A stretch of 64,000 bases of DNA from Ornithinibacillus bavariensis (GCF_050433565.1 NZ_JBNPWZ010000007.1:62001-126000); one strand, 5' to 3'; shown: positions 17,513 through 26,162, counted from the first letter of the stretch. Numbers and translations: made by a program. Notes: generated from the sequence alone by a model not told the origin.

Positions 17513-18114
17513 TTTTATTAGAAGTGGTCTATTAGTGTTGGTTTCAGCAGAATCTGGGTTTGGTGTCTATTAGATGCGTTCTAATAAACCGAGTTCTTCA
17601 ATATCTAGGTGGAGCTGTCTATTAGAAGTGTCTATTAGACTAAAGTCAGCTATATACAGGTTTAGTGTCTATTAGATGGGTTCTAATAGACTGAGTTCTG
17701 CAAAATCCGGGTTTAGTGTCTTTTAGAAGCGGTATATTAGACTAAAATCAGCTATATCCAGGTTTAGTGTCTATTAGAAGCGGTCTATTAGACTAAAATC
17801 AGCTATATCCAGGTTTAGTGTCTATTAGAAGTGCTCTATTAGACTAAAATCAGCTATATCCGGGTTTAGTGTCTATTAGAAGCGGTCTATTAGACTAAAA
17901 TCAGCTATATCCAGGTTTAGTGTCTATTAGAAGTGCTCTATTAGACTAAAATCAGCTATATCCGGGTTTAGTGTCTATTAGAAGCGGTCTATTAGACTAA
18001 ACTCAGCTATATACAGGTTTAGTGTCTATTAGATGGGTTCTAATAGACTGAGTTCTGCAAAATCCGGGTTTAGTGTCTATTAGAAGAGCCCTTTAAACTA
18101 GAATTCAGTGAAAG
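17513..18114. repeat. Tandem array of 51-bp units (about 11 copies)
   Basis: Units begin GTCTATTAGA and end GGTTTAGT; starts at about 17513, 17565, 17617, 17667, 17718, 17769, 17820, 17871, 17922, 17973, 18024, and a partial at 18075. Most are exactly 51 bp. Each has an internal inverted repeat, GTCTATTAGA-N5-TCTAATAGAC (perfect in units 17667 and 18024; one mismatch in the others). Units 17769 and 17871 are identical, as are 17820 and 17922, giving a 102-bp higher-order repeat. All six frames contain a stop in each unit, so it is non-coding. Confidence 0.95.
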
Positions 18115-18184
18115 TTCATAGGGAGAAGCAGCGCTTCTCCCTTAACTTCAACCAAGTGGACTTAATTATTATCGATAATCCGTT

Positions 18185-18892
18185 TTAACATCTTACATAT
18201 TTCCGTTTAAAACCAAGCCTGCCTCTATCTATTTCTTTTTGGATATTCTCGAGGGCGTTTAGGAAACTGCTCTTTTTATTTTCCCGTTTTACTTCTACTA
18301 TACCGACTTCCTTTGCCGTCTCTACTGCCTTTTCATGACCCGGTAAATAGGAAATTCCTACAGTATATATAAAATTGTTCATCGAGGATTTAGTCCGTTC
18401 TGGGGAATCATGAATCGTATTTTTCACCATATTAAGCATATTGGAGATCTTACTTTCAGAAAACGCATTGTCTTTTCGATTTCCTAGCAGCCAGCAATAG
18501 CAGCTCCAGCCTGCTGACATTCTAAGTTCATCACCGCTTGCAATCCATTGATCAGCGACCTCTTGTGCAATATCCGACTCTGATAAGGTTACTGCCACTA
18601 CATAATCAGAAAGCATATAAAAATAAGCATCATCCATCCAACGATCAAAATCCGATACTGTCATGGCTTTGGGGTCTGCTATAATGCCTGCAAAATACAT
18701 GGCGTCGTAATTACCAGTTGCATAAAGCTCTTCAGCTAATGGTTGATTTATTTTAATTTTCTTTGCCATCGGCTTCATAGCACCTGTAGCCACGCCAAAG
18801 AGCGGCTCGTGGGCGCCATTAGACATGTAAATCTTTTTTGTTCGTTCCTTGCCGAGAGCTTCGAGCTCCTGCATCACTGTTTCGAAATCCAT
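18185..18892 (-). CDS. DNA alkylation repair (AlkD-like HEAT) protein
   Basis: A 235-residue all-helical protein of the AlkD/DNA alkylation repair family, which excises alkylated bases (AlkC/AlkD) or only binds DNA. Seen: HGAHEPLFGV-like opening (SNGAHEPLFGVATGAMKP), MYFAGIIADPKAM, and WCYCWLLGNRK-type tryptophans (AGWSCYCWLLGN). ATG 18892 follows AAGGAAG by 10 bases. Adjacent to the tandem repeat array; no operon partner. Catalytic activity is not certain. Confidence 0.75.
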   Translation of the reverse strand: MDFETVMQELEALGKERTKKIYMSNGAHEPLFGVATGAMKPMAKKIKINQPLAEELYATGNYDAMYFAGIIADPKAMTVSDFDRWMDDAYFYMLSDYVVAVTLSESDIAQEVADQWIASGDELRMSAGWSCYCWLLGNRKDNAFSESKISNMLNMVKNTIHDSPERTKSSMNNFIYTVGISYLPGHEKAVETAKEVGIVEVKRENKKSSFLNALENIQKEIDRGRLGFKRKYVRC

Positions 18893-19207
18893 AATATTTG
18901 CACTTCCTTACCTAATCTATTTGGCTATTTATTGGCTCTTTAAAACTTCTATACTTCTCGATTTTACCATGAATCTTATTGAAGTATACTACACCATTAC
19001 ACCATAATAAATTCTTCATTTTGATCGACAATGATTGTTTACTAATAATCCCAAGATTTCATAAAGCTTCTTCCTTTTATAAAACTATAGATCCATCAGT
19101 AGTACCATGTGAACAACATAATACCCCACCAATTAAAGAAAGCACAACCGTCGGATAACAACTATTTTCTTAGCAACTTGACTCACCTTAAGTAGAATTC
19201 TGTACAT
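18893..19207. other. Intergenic AT-rich stretch
   Basis: No gene or strong structure seen before the SMR promoter at 19208. Confidence 0.5.
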
Positions 19208-19250
19208 ACTAATGGTTAGTGATTGCAATTTTCCTAAAGGATATTATAAA
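19208..19250 (+). promoter_or_regulatory. SMR promoter with palindromic operator
   Basis: TTGCAA (19223-19228), 16 bases, TATAAA (19245-19250). Just upstream is the palindrome ACTAATGGTTAGT (19208-19220), and GTTAGTGA occurs twice 40 bp apart (19215, 19255), flanking the promoter. The pattern suggests a TetR- or MerR-like repressor site; the regulator is not adjacent. Confidence 0.5.
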
Positions 19251-19323
19251 GTTAGTTAGTGACGTTATTTAGGTGAAACCTTTAAAATGAACGAATCATC
19301 ATGATTCTGGAGGAAGTATAATA

Positions 19324-19701
19324 ATGCCTTATTTATTTTTAGCACTTGCAATCGTTGGGGAACTTATTGGTTCTTCTTTATTAAAAGCATCTGAAGGGTT
19401 TTCAAAGCCTTTTCCTACCATTGGTGTAATTATAGCATTTGTTGGATGTTTCTTCTTTTTATCATTATCCTTGAAAACAATTCCATTAAATACTGCATAT
19501 GCGATATGGTCGGGAATTGGGATTATTGCTACTACCATTATTTCCGTTTTAATTTGGAAAGAGAAAATTAATGCGGCTAGTATTGCCGGAATAATATTAA
19601 TTATTGTCGGAGTGGTCATATTAAACTTATTTGGACCAGGGCATGGAGAATCAAGTCAGGAGGCAAACAAGGCTATTACAATTAATGAAAGTATCGAATA
19701 A
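19324..19701 (+). CDS. SMR-family multidrug/cation efflux protein
   Basis: A 125-residue four-helix small multidrug resistance protein. The essential membrane Glu is in AIVGELIGSSLLK (residue 13), followed by NTAYAIWSGIG and LIWKEKIN, the EmrE/QacC hallmark. A 20-residue polar C-terminal tail is longer than usual. ATG 19324 follows TGGAGGAAG. It works as a dimer, exchanging protons for lipophilic cations or guanidinium; single gene rather than a YkkC/D-type pair. Confidence 0.9.
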   Translation: MPYLFLALAIVGELIGSSLLKASEGFSKPFPTIGVIIAFVGCFFFLSLSLKTIPLNTAYAIWSGIGIIATTIISVLIWKEKINAASIAGIILIIVGVVILNLFGPGHGESSQEANKAITINESIE

Positions 19702-19703
19702 CA

Positions 19704-19734
19704 AAAAATTCTTCTTACATAAAGGGAAGGATTT
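19704..19734 (+). terminator. Intrinsic terminator after SMR gene
   Basis: AAAAAATTCTTC pairs imperfectly with GGAAGGATTTTTTT, ending in a long T-run. Confidence 0.65.
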
Positions 19735-19917
19735 TTTTCTTTATCATTTTATAACAAACCTTAGACCACTAACCTGCTATTTATTCAAAAAATAACCTGT
19801 GAAAATTTCATTTTAGTTTGAGCATAACAACTACTCGGTAACGCCCCTTATAGTAAATTCTTTTAGGTGTTCAGCCAACACGCCCGAGAAACATAAAATA
19901 TGTATTTCATAACACTT

Positions 19918-20298
19918 CTATGGTCCAACAATTATTAATACAATATCATCTGCTATTGTACGCATAACTGCAAGATGTCCTCCATATGGTTTTTCAATTG
20001 GTGGTTGAATCCAATGAATATTTTCATTTTCCTTATGTGTATTATAGAAGTCTCTCACATCTTCTACTAAAACCTCAATATCTGGTTCCTTCCATTCTTC
20101 ACTATCATGTAAAACAAACTCCGTGTTTCCATCAGTAAATGATAGCCCTACCATATTTGAGCCATTTGTTTGTTGAGAACGAAACAATTCAATCGCACCG
20201 AAAGTATTTTTATAAAAATCAACAGAGAAGTCCAAATTTGGGGTGAAAAGCGATACTGCTTGTATGAATTTAATTTTTCCTTTGCTGCTTGAAGTCAT
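19918..20298 (-). CDS. VOC-superfamily (glyoxalase-like) protein
   Basis: A 126-residue single VOC module: SLFTPNLDFSVDFYKNTFG beta-alpha opening, then GLSFTDGNTEFVLHD and a C-terminal PYGGHLAVMRT strand. Such proteins bind metals and act in isomerase, dioxygenase or drug-binding roles; the function is open here. ATG 20298 (AAAGGGGG, 7 bases) is preferred to ATG 20322. It follows a GNAT gene closely and is probably cotranscribed. Confidence 0.78.
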   Translation of the reverse strand: MTSSSKGKIKFIQAVSLFTPNLDFSVDFYKNTFGAIELFRSQQTNGSNMVGLSFTDGNTEFVLHDSEEWKEPDIEVLVEDVRDFYNTHKENENIHWIQPPIEKPYGGHLAVMRTIADDIVLIIVGP

Positions 20299-20323
20299 GA
20301 AATATCCCCCTTTAGTTGCCATT

Positions 20324-20755
20324 TTAAAATTCCCATGAGTTTAATTCTCCTTTTGTTTCATACAATGTCCATCCTGTTTTACGAAAATAATGATTTATTG
20401 ATGAATGCTTAGGACATGTAGCACGCACAGGACCTGCATTTATATAGGAAAGCATGTCCTTTAATAATCCTCGATTTCTATGGGTTTTACATATCGCAAA
20501 TTGATAAAGTGATACACTATTGTCTGTCTTTTTCTTATAAAATCGAAGAGCGCCTACTAAATTATCATCTTTTATGGCGATTAACATCTGGTTTCTCCTA
20601 ATAGCCGCTTTCACTCCATCAGGACAAACAAATTCTCGATTGTAGATCGTACCACTATCCATGTCTATGTTCTCATCAAAAAATGCCAGTACTTCATTCG
20701 TATTCGACTGCACTGCAAGCTTGATGTCTAAAGCATTATTCCTACAGCTTAGCAT
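20324..20755 (-). CDS. GNAT-family N-acetyltransferase
   Basis: A 143-residue GNAT fold: LVGALRFYKKKTDNSVSLYQ strand pair, acetyl-CoA loop region CKTHRNRGLLKDML (R/Q-x-x-G-x-G/A variant), and a C-terminal YFRKTGWTLY. ATG 20755 follows AGGGG by 8 bases; GTG 20764 is less likely. Its promoter carries a GAAC-N4-GTTC dyad. The VOC gene follows at once on the same strand; the pair may modify and bind a common small molecule, which is inference. Confidence 0.72.
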   Translation of the reverse strand: MLSCRNNALDIKLAVQSNTNEVLAFFDENIDMDSGTIYNREFVCPDGVKAAIRRNQMLIAIKDDNLVGALRFYKKKTDNSVSLYQFAICKTHRNRGLLKDMLSYINAGPVRATCPKHSSINHYFRKTGWTLYETKGELNSWEF

Positions 20756-20772
20756 AATCAGCACCCCTAATC

Positions 20773-20798
20773 AGAACGTGTGTTCTAATTATACCATA
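20773..20798 (-). promoter_or_regulatory. Promoter with LexA-like dyad
   Basis: Minus strand: TGGTATAAT extended -10 (TATAAT at 20793-20788), followed by AGAACACACGTTCT (20786-20773). The core GAAC-N4-GTTC matches the Gram-positive SOS box CGAACRNRYGTTCG except at both outer bases. It overlaps the expected start of transcription. Confidence 0.45.
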
Positions 20799-21100
20799 AC
20801 ATTATTTGCTAGGATAGTGGTTTTCACTAAATTTCACCAGCAGCTTCTTATCTTTCTAATGTATTTTCCCAGAAATATTTTTTCTAAAAGAACAATGTCA
20901 CCTACAAAAATTACTTTGGTTACCCATCACGCCCAGTTTAACAAGGCATTTATTCATTCTTCTACGTAATTTGTGCTCAATCTTGCATTCTCACTATCTA
21001 TATAATCTAAATAGTCTGCGTTTCTAATGGAGGTTCCAATTCGTGGGGAAATCTATTAATCAAATTTGTGGCTACCCGAAATTTAATTATTTGTTATTAT
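20799..21100. other. Intergenic stretch, nothing recognised
   Basis: About 300 bases between the GNAT promoter and the tetR promoter. No conserved frame or structure seen. Confidence 0.4.
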
Positions 21101-21168
21101 TTGAAAAATTACAAGAATGGCATATAATCTATGTGAATATAAAATATTTTTATTCATATATTCACATA
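21101..21168 (+). promoter_or_regulatory. Promoter and operator of the tetR-ABC operon
   Basis: TTGAAA (21101-21106), 16 bases, TATAAT (21123-21128). An 11-bp perfect inverted repeat, TATGTGAATAT (21130-21140) and ATATTCACATA (21158-21168), begins at the transcription start. This placement fits autorepression by the TetR protein encoded next. Confidence 0.78.
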
Positions 21169-21181
21169 AAGGGGTGTTTGA

Positions 21182-21787
21182 ATGTCTAGGGGATTTAATG
21201 AACATGAAAAGCAAGTCATTACCAATTCTCTTATCGAGCAGGGACGGATCCTTTTCAGCAAAATGGGGTTTCAAAAAACGAGCATTCATGAAATTACTCA
21301 AAATGTTGGTATTGCTCAAGGGACTTTTTATAAGTTTTTTAGTTCAAAAGAAGAATTATATTTCGCAATCCTAGAAATCGAAGAAGAAAAGATAAGGGAA
21401 CAATTTGTTAATCTTAAGGTTAGCAACGAAGATCAGCCAAAGAAAATAATTAAAGGCATCCTTCGAAATTTTATTAATGCGATCGAAACAAATCCACTTA
21501 TACGTGAATTGTATTTTGGAAGTAATATGGAGGAAATGCTTAAAAGACTATCTCCAGAGTTACTAGAAAAACATTTCGCCAAAGATAGTGATGCCATTTT
21601 AGCTTTAATTGAAAAATGGAGGGCTTTAGGGATACAAGTGAAGGAAGACCCTGCCATTATTGCTGGTGTACTTCGATCCTTGTTTGTACTCACACTTCAT
21701 GAAAAGGAAATTGGTGAAGCCGTATATCCTGACACTCTCGAGCTGCTTATTGATCTTATTGTTGATGGGCTCATTGAGGAGGATTGA
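21182..21787 (+). CDS. TetR/AcrR-family repressor
   Basis: A 201-residue TetR regulator. The N-terminal HTH reads ...GRILFSKMGFQKTSIHEITQNVGIAQGTFYKFFSSKEEL (matches the family pattern; positions about 18-56), with a helical ligand domain after. Start ATG with AAAGGGG 8 bases upstream. Likely represses its own operon, which holds an ABC exporter, through the palindrome at 21130-21168. Inducer unknown, perhaps an antimicrobial. Confidence 0.9.
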   Translation: MSRGFNEHEKQVITNSLIEQGRILFSKMGFQKTSIHEITQNVGIAQGTFYKFFSSKEELYFAILEIEEEKIREQFVNLKVSNEDQPKKIIKGILRNFINAIETNPLIRELYFGSNMEEMLKRLSPELLEKHFAKDSDAILALIEKWRALGIQVKEDPAIIAGVLRSLFVLTLHEKEIGEAVYPDTLELLIDLIVDGLIEED

Positions 21788-21789
21788 AC

Positions 21790-22716
21790 ATGCTTCAAGT
21801 TATTCAAACAAATAAGCTAACCAAAATTTATAAAGGTTTTGAAGCAGTTAAAAATGTTTCATTAAGTATAAATAAAGGAGAAATTTATGGTTTTATTGGT
21901 TTAAATGGAGCGGGAAAAACGACAACGATAAGAATGTTACTCGGTATGATTCGACCTACTCAAGGAACTAGCTATATAAATGGAAAAAAGGTCAATCATA
22001 AAAATTATAATATCTGGGAAAAAGTAGGATACATGGTTGAAACGCCTTATTCCTATCCTGAACTAACGGTGGAGGAGAATCTTGAGGTTTATCGCCGCCT
22101 TAGAATGGTTTCGAGTCCCGATGCTGTTTTAAGAGTGATGAATCTTCTAAATTTAACACAATACGCACGAAAAAAAGCGAAAGATCTTTCCTTAGGGTAT
22201 GCTCAACGTTTAGGGATTGCTAAGTCCATTCTACATAAGCCAGAAATATTAATTTTAGATGAGCCTGTAAATGGACTGGATCCTGCGGGGATTGTAGAAA
22301 TAAGAGAATTACTTCAGGACTTAGCATTTAATCAGGGCGTAACCATCTTAATTTCAAGTCATCTCCTTAGTGAAGTTGCTAAAGTTGCTACAAAAATAGG
22401 AATCATTCATGAGGGACAGCTGTTACAAGAAATAGAGTCAATCCAATTAAACAAACTGCTTAACCAACGTCTAATAATTGACTCTCTTGATAACAAATCA
22501 GCTGCGTCTAAACTGTCATCTGCTGGATATCCTTCATGGATAAATAAGGACGGTCTAATTAAGACCTATAACAAGAAAGCCATAAAACATCCAGAAGAAA
22601 TATCTCGTTTACTTGTTTACCAAGGCTTTCCTCCAACTAAATTAATAGTGGAAGAGGAGGACTTGGAATCCTATTTTCTAAGAATTATCAGAGAGAAAGG
22701 AGAAATGTTGAAATGA
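21790..22716 (+). CDS. ABC transporter ATP-binding protein
   Basis: A 308-residue ATPase: Walker A GLNGAGKTTT, signature DLSLGYAQRLG (non-canonical LSLGY for LSGGQ, common in BcrA-type), Walker B ILILDEPVNGLDP and switch SSHLLSE. A C-terminal extension of about 90 residues is typical of BcrA/DrrA exporters. ATG 21790 has GAGGAGG 7 bases upstream; it starts 2 bases after the tetR stop. It couples with the downstream permease through a 4-base overlap. Confidence 0.9.
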   Translation: MLQVIQTNKLTKIYKGFEAVKNVSLSINKGEIYGFIGLNGAGKTTTIRMLLGMIRPTQGTSYINGKKVNHKNYNIWEKVGYMVETPYSYPELTVEENLEVYRRLRMVSSPDAVLRVMNLLNLTQYARKKAKDLSLGYAQRLGIAKSILHKPEILILDEPVNGLDPAGIVEIRELLQDLAFNQGVTILISSHLLSEVAKVATKIGIIHEGQLLQEIESIQLNKLLNQRLIIDSLDNKSAASKLSSAGYPSWINKDGLIKTYNKKAIKHPEEISRLLVYQGFPPTKLIVEEEDLESYFLRIIREKGEMLK

Positions 22717-23492
22717 GCTATTTTTTTCCTGCATTACAAGCTGAATGGCTCAAGGTTCGAAAATCAAAAGTCATTCGGATAACAGCAGTAGTTTTTACAA
22801 TTGCTCCGTTAATGGCTGGTTTTTTTATGATTGTATTAAAAAATCCGGAGTTTGCTAACAGTTCAGGATTGTTAAGAGCTAAAGCACAATTTGCTGGAGA
22901 AGCAGATTGGACATCGTATTTACGATTACATGCACAAATTATTGCAGTAGGTGGGATTCTCGTCTTTGGATTTGTCACAAGCTGGATATTTGGAAGAGAA
23001 TATGCTGACCGCACGGCAAAGGATCTCTTAGCACTTCCTTATTCACGAGCAGTTATTGTGATAGCAAAATTTATTGCATCTTTTATAACAAATATCTTAC
23101 TTAGTGCTTATGTTGTGACCCTTGGTATTATAATTGGCTGGATAATTGGCCTCCCACTATGGTCTTCAGCTATCTTCGTACATGGTCTTTCTATACTACT
23201 AGTCGTCACCTTTATAACAATATCTTTATCTACTCCTGTCGCATTCATCGCAAGTTACGGTGGCGGATATTTAGCTCCGTTAGGCTTTGTTATTCTTACA
23301 GTTGTTCTATCCCAAATTGTTGCTGTTACTGGCTTTGGTGATTATTTTCCATGGGCTATCCCAGCAATATTTAGTGGTTTAACAGAGGGTGGTGGTGTAC
23401 TAAGTTTCAATAGTTTATTCATCATTATTATTACCAGTTTGTTAGGGATCTTTAGTACCTTATATTGGTGGATTTTTGCAGATCAACATTAA
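22713..23492 (+). CDS. ABC transporter permease (BcrB-like)
   Basis: A 259-residue, six-helix permease. N-terminal LQAEWLKVRKSKVI is the typical start of ABC-2 family (bacitracin/lantibiotic) permeases; FGREYADRTAKDLLALPYSR is the conserved cytosolic loop. Overlaps the ATPase stop by 4 bases. With the ATPase it probably forms an exporter or target-protection transporter under TetR control. Substrate unknown. Confidence 0.87.
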   Translation: MSYFFPALQAEWLKVRKSKVIRITAVVFTIAPLMAGFFMIVLKNPEFANSSGLLRAKAQFAGEADWTSYLRLHAQIIAVGGILVFGFVTSWIFGREYADRTAKDLLALPYSRAVIVIAKFIASFITNILLSAYVVTLGIIIGWIIGLPLWSSAIFVHGLSILLVVTFITISLSTPVAFIASYGGGYLAPLGFVILTVVLSQIVAVTGFGDYFPWAIPAIFSGLTEGGGVLSFNSLFIIIITSLLGIFSTLYWWIFADQH

Positions 23493-23621
23493 AACAATTA
23501 AGTTATTTACAGCATATCAGTTTATCGATACCGAATATTACCGTTGTACACCCGTTAGTTGTAAATTATCTTATTACCCAAAAAGAAATACTGGTAAAAT
23601 AACGGTTTCACGACATATCAT

Positions 23622-23720
23622 AAATGGCTTGGTATTAATGAAGTACATTTGCATAAGTACTATCGCTGTATCATTACAGAGGTTGAAAACAAGTCAGTAT
23701 TAGGAGGTGCAAAACCTTAA
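23622..23720 (+). pseudogene. Possible transposase fragment
   Basis: A 32-codon open frame reading KWLGINEVHLHKYYRCIITE then VENKSVLGG. The LGI(D/N)E pattern followed by a Tyr/Arg-rich strand resembles the start of an ISL3-type DDE catalytic core. A stop lies 9 codons upstream and the frame ends soon after, with no terminal repeats seen. Remnant status is tentative. Confidence 0.3.
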
Positions 23721-23795
23721 GTGATTGAACACTTCCTATTTATACTATTATCTCTTTCTCGAAAACTAAATTACTTATTATAACAAGGACTACTT

Positions 23796-24410
23796 TTAGC
23801 TAATACCATTCAAAAATTGATATCCAATATATACCGCCATTACCCAAATAATTACAGCAGACAACTGATTTAATCGCTTTAAAAATATTCCATTTTGATC
23901 ATATCGACCAACTATTCTTCCCGTAAGTGCAAGTCCAATAAACCATAGCCAGGAGATCAGAATACATGCTAGTGCAAAGACCAGCTTCTCAAGCCCGTCA
24001 TAAACGAGTGAGCCTGTTCCGATTACACCAATAGTATCTAGGATTGCATGTGGGTTTAATAAAGATACAGATAGAGCAAATGTTATTTGGCGTTTCGTTG
24101 AAAATTGCTGGGTGTTCTTTTCCTTAACAGGGTTACTTTTCCACATAACCCATCCCATATAGAGCAGAAAGAAAAAGCCGGCAAGAAACAATACCTGTCT
24201 TAATCCTGCAAAACTAAGGACTACAACAGAAACCCCGCCGACTGCAAGGGCAATCAACATGGTATCACAGATTGCTGCCGTAATAACGGCGGGGAGAGCT
24301 TGAAAGAACCTTGAGTGTGTGGCACCCTGGTTGAAAACAAACACATTCTGTACCCCAAGGGGAAGGATTAAACCAAATGCTAGAATGACTCCATGTATAA
24401 AAGGTTCCAT
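23796..24410 (-). CDS. LysE/ArgO-type amino acid exporter
   Basis: A 204-residue, six-helix protein. LGLILPLGVQNVFVFNQG-like opening (FGLILPLGVQNVFVFNQGA) and SLLNPHAILDTIG are the LysE/ArgO signatures (G-x-x-N-P-H-A). It exports basic amino acids. ATG 24410 follows a GGAGGGAGG site. It lies 12 bases downstream of a GNAT gene on the same strand and is likely the last gene of a three-gene unit with the nitrilase. Confidence 0.88.
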   Translation of the reverse strand: MEPFIHGVILAFGLILPLGVQNVFVFNQGATHSRFFQALPAVITAAICDTMLIALAVGGVSVVVLSFAGLRQVLFLAGFFFLLYMGWVMWKSNPVKEKNTQQFSTKRQITFALSVSLLNPHAILDTIGVIGTGSLVYDGLEKLVFALACILISWLWFIGLALTGRIVGRYDQNGIFLKRLNQLSAVIIWVMAVYIGYQFLNGIS

Positions 24411-24422
24411 TGTTCCTCCCTC

Positions 24423-25106
24423 CTATATTTCTAGCAATCTCGTCTTAAATGGATTTACCCATTCCATTAAGACTGCATGATGCAAGGATTGCTCATCCTC
24501 TAGATAGTTTTCAAGAATACGAATCGGGGTACGACCAGCATGCAATAAGAACGTAATAACTGGATCCTGTAATTGACCACGCAACACTTCCTCTAAATAT
24601 TCCTGAGGAGTCAACCGATTTGCATGTCTATGAAAGCCAGGCATTCGTCCTCCTCCTACTAAACGTTCTAGCCCTAGCTGAACAACTACCTCATACATCG
24701 ATTGCATGAGTAGCTTCCCCAGAGCCAGGTTACGATAGGCTGGACGAATGCAGATATCCACTACATAAAGTGTATTGCCATCTGGACTATGATTCCGAAT
24801 ATAGCCATCATCTGTCATCTCTTGCCATGTATGGGAGGATTCTTCCTTGTCAAAGTGAACGATTAGTCCCGTCATCGATCCTGCAAGTACGCCATTCACT
24901 TCTACACATAACGCGCCTTCCGGGAAAAGTGTCACATGGTTCTCTAGCTGTTCCATATTCCACCAGAGATCAGAAGGAAATGGTGGCGGAAAGCTCTCCC
25001 GTTGAATTTGAATAAGCCCTTCGAAATCCTGCCGTATATAATTTCTAACGACTACCGGAACAAATCCTTTCCCATTCTTTAAATAGACCTGCTTTAGATA
25101 AAGCAT
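24423..25106 (-). CDS. GNAT acetyltransferase, YhcX N-terminal-like
   Basis: A 227-residue GNAT protein. The order NYIRQDFEGLIQIQRESFPPPFP, VDICIRPAYRNLALGKLLM (acetyl-CoA loop) and RMPGFHRHANRLTPQEYLEE matches the acetyltransferase half of the two-domain GNAT/nitrilase protein YhcX. Here the two halves are separate neighbours in reversed order: the nitrilase gene is 17 bp upstream. Start ATG 25106 with AGAAGGG upstream. Substrate unknown. Confidence 0.8.
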   Translation of the reverse strand: MLYLKQVYLKNGKGFVPVVVRNYIRQDFEGLIQIQRESFPPPFPSDLWWNMEQLENHVTLFPEGALCVEVNGVLAGSMTGLIVHFDKEESSHTWQEMTDDGYIRNHSPDGNTLYVVDICIRPAYRNLALGKLLMQSMYEVVVQLGLERLVGGGRMPGFHRHANRLTPQEYLEEVLRGQLQDPVITFLLHAGRTPIRILENYLEDEQSLHHAVLMEWVNPFKTRLLEI

Positions 25107-25123
25107 CAGGCTACAGTCCCTTC

Positions 25124-25978
25124 TTATTTACTAAGATCGGGATATAAGTCTAGACGTCTATCATTCCAAGTTGTTACCGATCCTTTTTCTCGTACTTCAT
25201 GCAAGAGTGAAAGATCTAAGTCAGCAGTGATTAGCATATCATGGTTGAATTCGCCTTCCATCATGACACCATTTTTTGGAAATGGGATATCATTCGGTGT
25301 AATGATAGCTGCCTGTCCATAATTAGCACGCATAAAGTCTACATTCCGTAATGCCCCTACAGTACCAGTAGTGACAACATACACTTGGTTTTCAATTGTT
25401 CTTGCATGACTCGTATAACGCACACGATGAAATCCATGTAAATCATCTGTACAGGATGGGGCAAAGATAACATCTGCTCCCATACCACGAACCTTACGCA
25501 CTATCTCTGGGAACTCCATATCATAACAAGTTAGCAAAGCAATTTTTCCTTTATTCGTTTCAAAAACTCGAATGGAATCTCCAGGTGTAATATTCCATTC
25601 ATGTTTCTCCGTAGGTGTCATATGAAGCTTCGCTTGTTCCTCCACCCGTCCATCTGGATAGAAAAGAAATGCTGTATTATATAAATTATCTCCTTTTCTT
25701 ACGACATGTGTTCCTCCAACAATATGCATGCCCGTTTCTTTGGCAAGTCCGGAGAACAAACCTATATATTGATCTGTGAAGGAAGGTAAATCGTCTACTC
25801 GGCTTGTTGTACCTTCAGAGATTGATAGCAGCTGCGTTGTAAAAAACTCCGGGAAGAGGACAAATTCTGAATCATATTCTGAAGCAGTACGAACATAGTG
25901 AGTAACCTGGGAAGCAAAATCATCAAAGCTATTTATCTTCTCTAAGTGGTATTGAACCGCTGATACACGTATTTTCAT
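25124..25978 (-). CDS. Nitrilase-superfamily carbon-nitrogen hydrolase
   Basis: A 284-residue C-N hydrolase. Catalytic triad Glu44 (LFPEFF), Lys117 (AKLHMTP) and Cys151 (LLTCYDMEFPE). It hydrolyses an amide or nitrile; the close match to the C-terminal half of YhcX suggests the same reaction, still undefined. First gene of a unit with GNAT and LysE, transcribed in that order. The exporter suggests amine or amino acid metabolism (inference). Confidence 0.85.
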   Translation of the reverse strand: MKIRVSAVQYHLEKINSFDDFASQVTHYVRTASEYDSEFVLFPEFFTTQLLSISEGTTSRVDDLPSFTDQYIGLFSGLAKETGMHIVGGTHVVRKGDNLYNTAFLFYPDGRVEEQAKLHMTPTEKHEWNITPGDSIRVFETNKGKIALLTCYDMEFPEIVRKVRGMGADVIFAPSCTDDLHGFHRVRYTSHARTIENQVYVVTTGTVGALRNVDFMRANYGQAAIITPNDIPFPKNGVMMEGEFNHDMLITADLDLSLLHEVREKGSVTTWNDRRLDLYPDLSK

Positions 25979-26130
25979 TGTTAAAGACTCCTTTTTGATT
26001 CATTCTACTAAGCTGTCTGCAAACCCTCGAGCAAGATAAATCAAGGGATTCACTGTCTATTTGTACTATATTTCATTACTTCATACAATACAACCATTAT
26101 TTGTCCGCTAAAACATACTTTTTTCATTGC

Positions 26131-26162
26131 AAAAAAAGAAGTCTCCTCCGATTAGAAGAGAC
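26131..26162 (-). terminator. Terminator of the thiamine operon
   Basis: GTCTC / GAGAC stem (26141-26145, 26158-26162) with flanking pairs, then TTCTTTTTTT on the minus strand. Confidence 0.7.

Noticed and set aside
17513..18114. CRISPR array
   Set aside because: Units are contiguous 51-bp tandem repeats without unique spacers, and no cas genes are present.
21083..21319. Minus-strand ORF over the tetR start
   Set aside because: Antisense shadow of the tetR gene with no ribosome site.
23476..23703. 75-codon ORF after the ABC permease
   Set aside because: Starts inside the permease end, has no ribosome site and unnatural composition; the adjacent frame (23622-23720) looks more protein-like.
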